Positions 63,201-64,000 of a stretch of DNA of 64,000 nucleotides are shown in pieces; position 1 is the stretch's first letter; the number at the start of each line of letters is the position of its first letter. Source of the DNA: JAXGPP01 sp040766885. Its GTDB lineage: Bacteria > Planctomycetota > Planctomycetia > Pirellulales > Thermoguttaceae. The notes under the pieces are model-generated. The model was not told where the DNA came from, made no database searches, and saw only the letters and a program-made list of their open reading frames with translations. Both the position numbers and the translations under genes were made by a program. The stretch covers positions 409,728-473,727 of the forward strand of contig JAXGPP010000006.1 of the NCBI GenBank assembly GCA_040766885.1. Reading direction: 5' to 3'.

Positions 63201-63625
63201 CCCGCGCCGCCCAGATCGCGTTCCATACCGGCCAAGCCCAGGAGGCTCTCGGACTTGCCGACGAAGCAAAGAAGTCCTACGCGCGAGCGCTCGGCGAGCA
63301 GGGGACTTCTCAGTGGCCGGAGGCCCGCTTCTACCAGGCTCAGGCGGCGCTGAAGCTCGGCAAGCCCGACGAGGCGAAAAAGATCTTCGCCGAACTCGCC
63401 GCCGCCGGCACAAGCCGCATCAAGGAAGAGGGTTCGACCGACTTCTTCGCCAAGTTCGGCGAGCAGGAGACGAAGAAAACCCGTGCGGCACTCGGGCACT
63501 ATCTCATCGGCCTCGCCGCCATCGGCGAGGGACGAACCGACGAAGCCCGGAACGAGTTGGAGCAGGCCGTGAAGATGAATCTCAGCCACGTCTGGGCCCG
63601 CTACTGGCTGGCCGAGTTGAAGTAG
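60233..63625 (+). CDS. Secreted DUF5107 and TPR-repeat protein
   Basis: The 1130-residue protein has a signal peptide (about 1-25, ALALFAVAAEQ). An N-terminal DUF5107 domain follows (about 40-400: TIPTYEVGPPDRNPMF, LPEMGGRLFAATDKTNGYDFFYR, SGGVEWCAFHHHRNTTYMPVDYTLAEN), which has a sugar-mutarotase-like beta fold. After a linker come at least ten tetratricopeptide repeats from about 530 to the end (for example YYQLGLALRAQGKEAEAYDAFYRA, RGELAKALEHVDDSLAV). Start codon is GTG with GGGAGGAAAAGAC upstream. The fold suggests carbohydrate binding or processing, and the divergent sulfatase supports that. Relatives are common in planctomycetes and Bacteroidetes. Confidence 0.83.
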   Translation: MSIRPKTIGEAIAAWAALALFAVAAEQPGQASQASGVRVWEDTMTIPTYEVGPPDRNPMFYTHESYQGAQKRIYPYAVQDNLTHERRDKAYKALHLEDEYLAIIVLPEMGGRLFAATDKTNGYDFFYRQHVVKPALIGMLGAWISGGVEWCAFHHHRNTTYMPVDYTLAENADGSKTIWFGETERRHRMKWLIGLTLHPGKSYLEANVKFINRTAEPHSILYWANVAVHVNDDYQVIFPPSVQVATYHSKIDFTHWPISQGKYRGHDYTGVDVSWWKNSPESNSFFAWNLQEDFMGGYDHGRQTGVVHVGDHHVVCGAKLWEWGTGPFGKAWDKILTDEDGPYAELMVGAWSDNQPDYSWIKPYEVKSFKQYWYPIRETGGFKNANLDAAVNLEVKDAPTDAAQGRTALVAFHATSPRQSAKAVLRSGDRVLLAETVAIGPDKPFRREVRLPDGIKATDLRASLAVDGKELISYQPVDRAPVKDLPKTVEPPPKPQDVKTIEELYLTGLRVEQIHNPSVDPTDYYREALSRDPGDSRSNTAMGIHYSKRGMYAEAEKHLRTAIERLSAEYTRPSNTEAYYQLGLALRAQGKEAEAYDAFYRASWDFAFRAPAYYQLAELAARRGELAKALEHVDDSLAVNAINAQGLCLRAALLRKLGRLDEAAASARRALDGDPLDFWALYELAIIDDAAGRSSNHRAELALKMRGEVQSYLELAADYMGPGWLDEPTALLETALQDNVSSVASYPMIHYVLASLYEQKGDQRTAKEHRTVAVEAAPDYCFPFRAEEAAVLEAAIAANPDDARAYYYLGNLWFDLQPERAIECWEKSAALDASLPTVHRNLGWAHYRASSDIAKAIASYERAIACEAPDARLFFELDSLYEFANAAPERRLAALEKNHAIAVQRQDSLMREIMVLVLNGRHEQAIEYLATHRFHAREGSEGIRDVYVDAHLLRGSELLRAGDARKAAEHFQKAGEFPENLAVGRSRNDSRAAQIAFHTGQAQEALGLADEAKKSYARALGEQGTSQWPEARFYQAQAALKLGKPDEAKKIFAELAAAGTSRIKEEGSTDFFAKFGEQETKKTRAALGHYLIGLAAIGEGRTDEARNELEQAVKMNLSHVWARYWLAELK

Positions 63626-63644
63626 AGCAAGCAAGCCCATGTAG

Positions 63645-63663
63645 GGCGGATTTGTAATCCGCC
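63645..63663. repeat. Intergenic hairpin 1 of a tandem pair
   Basis: GGCGGATT-TGT-AATCCGCC, a perfect 8-base stem 19 bases after the DUF5107/TPR stop codon. Confidence 0.8.
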
Positions 63664-63674
63664 TCGCAATGCAA

Positions 63675-63693
63675 GACGGATTGGAAATCCGTC
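63675..63693. repeat. Intergenic hairpin 2 of a tandem pair
   Basis: GACGGATT-GGA-AATCCGTC, a perfect 8-base stem, nearly the same sequence as the first hairpin. The two differ by compensating changes in one base pair (G-C to A-T), so the stems are kept. Confidence 0.8.
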
Positions 63694-63712
63694 CCACGGA
63701 AGAAATTCACTC

Positions 63713-64000
63713 ATGGCAGACAGCCCTGAGACGTTCCTCAGGACGCGCGAATTGGTCCGCGAGTTCCGCGTAGGCCCGGAGACGGTCCGCGCGCTCGACG
63801 CGCTCGACTTCGAAGTGAAACGCGGCGAGTTTGTCGCCGTGCTTGGGGTGAGCGGTTCGGGCAAGTCGACTCTGCTGCACCTGCTCGGAGCGCTGGATAC
63901 GCCTACCTCAGGAGAGAGCGAAGTCAACTCGCAGGATCTTGCCTCGTTCACGTCCGACGAGCGGACGCTCTACCGCCGCACCGTCGTGGGCTTCGTCTTC
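63713..64000 (+). CDS. ABC transporter ATP-binding protein (LolD/MacB-like), 3' part outside the window
   Basis: The 96 visible codons start MADSPETFLRTRELVREFRVG and include the Walker A motif VSGSGKSTLLHLLGALDTPTSGE followed by YRRTVVGFVF, just before the Q-loop glutamine. This is the N-terminal part of a LolD/MacB-type ATPase that powers lipoprotein release or export. The signature, Walker B and partner permease lie beyond the edge. It follows the DUF5107/TPR gene by 87 bases containing the two hairpins. Confidence 0.85.
   Translation, partial: MADSPETFLRTRELVREFRVGPETVRALDALDFEVKRGEFVAVLGVSGSGKSTLLHLLGALDTPTSGESEVNSQDLASFTSDERTLYRRTVVGFVF

Overview
The window looks like a chromosomal stretch from a planctomycete, probably Pirellulales-like. 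The DNA is GC-rich. Many genes encode exported proteins typical of that phylum: a beta-propeller protein with a methyltransferase-like head, a sulfatase, a DUF5107/TPR protein, Tat-exported hydrolases, a planctomycete-type ECF sigma factor and an LEPR-XLL-like N-terminal motif. The phylum assignment is inferred from gene content. There is no rRNA gene, recognisable tRNA gene, CRISPR array, transposase or phage gene, so this appears to be ordinary, loosely organised chromosome rather than an island.

1-14.5 kb: the start of a leftward glgC runs off the left edge. It is followed by a DcaP-like porin, a secreted propeller protein, and a polyamine group: agmatine deiminase facing an ornithine-decarboxylase-like enzyme and a deoxyhypusine-synthase-like enzyme. 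Then come a rhamnogalacturonan-lyase-like protein (YetA/PL26 type) and a PurF-like enzyme without the usual N-terminal cysteine. 14.6-26.2 kb is mostly housekeeping: DEAD-box helicase with a long basic N-terminal tail, inositol-phosphate synthase, TANGO2/NRDE protein, FabH, PepF, Uma2 nuclease, an STN-like secreted protein, a TIM-barrel sugar isomerase and a lipid kinase.

26.3-37.1 kb is rich in exported hydrolases: a GH106-like glycosidase downstream of an FbpA-like lipoprotein, a Tat-exported HEXXH peptidase, a Tat-exported PHP protein, a metallophosphoesterase and an alkaline phosphatase. The last is preceded by about 0.9 kb without a convincing gene but with a near-consensus promoter. A small membrane protein follows.

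37.4-42.7 kb encodes a compact three-part export machine (ABC exporter, HlyD adaptor, TolC-like lipoprotein). Its ABC subunit carries a histidine-rich linker and a nucleotide-binding domain with several changed catalytic motifs. 43.3-51.4 kb holds an ECF sigma factor, a PDZ protein, a secreted caspase-like protease with DUF4384, a secreted papain-fold/transglutaminase-elicitor-like protein also with DUF4384, a secreted 277-residue protein, a protein with ten identical PSQFP repeats, and a thioredoxin with two plausible starts. These two blocks are the best candidates for something undescribed.

51.5-64 kb: two L-fucose/L-arabinose-isomerase-like proteins, one apparently Tat-exported, with an MFS transporter. 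A shared TCACGCGTGA palindrome lies upstream of the isomerase and transporter genes. Then follow a histidine kinase with an LEPR-like N-terminus, a sulfatase facing a DUF5107/TPR protein, tandem hairpins, and the start of a LolD-like ABC ATPase that runs off the right edge.

All family assignments come from reading motifs by eye; no database search was run. Start codons were chosen from Shine-Dalgarno spacing, signal peptides and family length, so several differ from the longest open frame.
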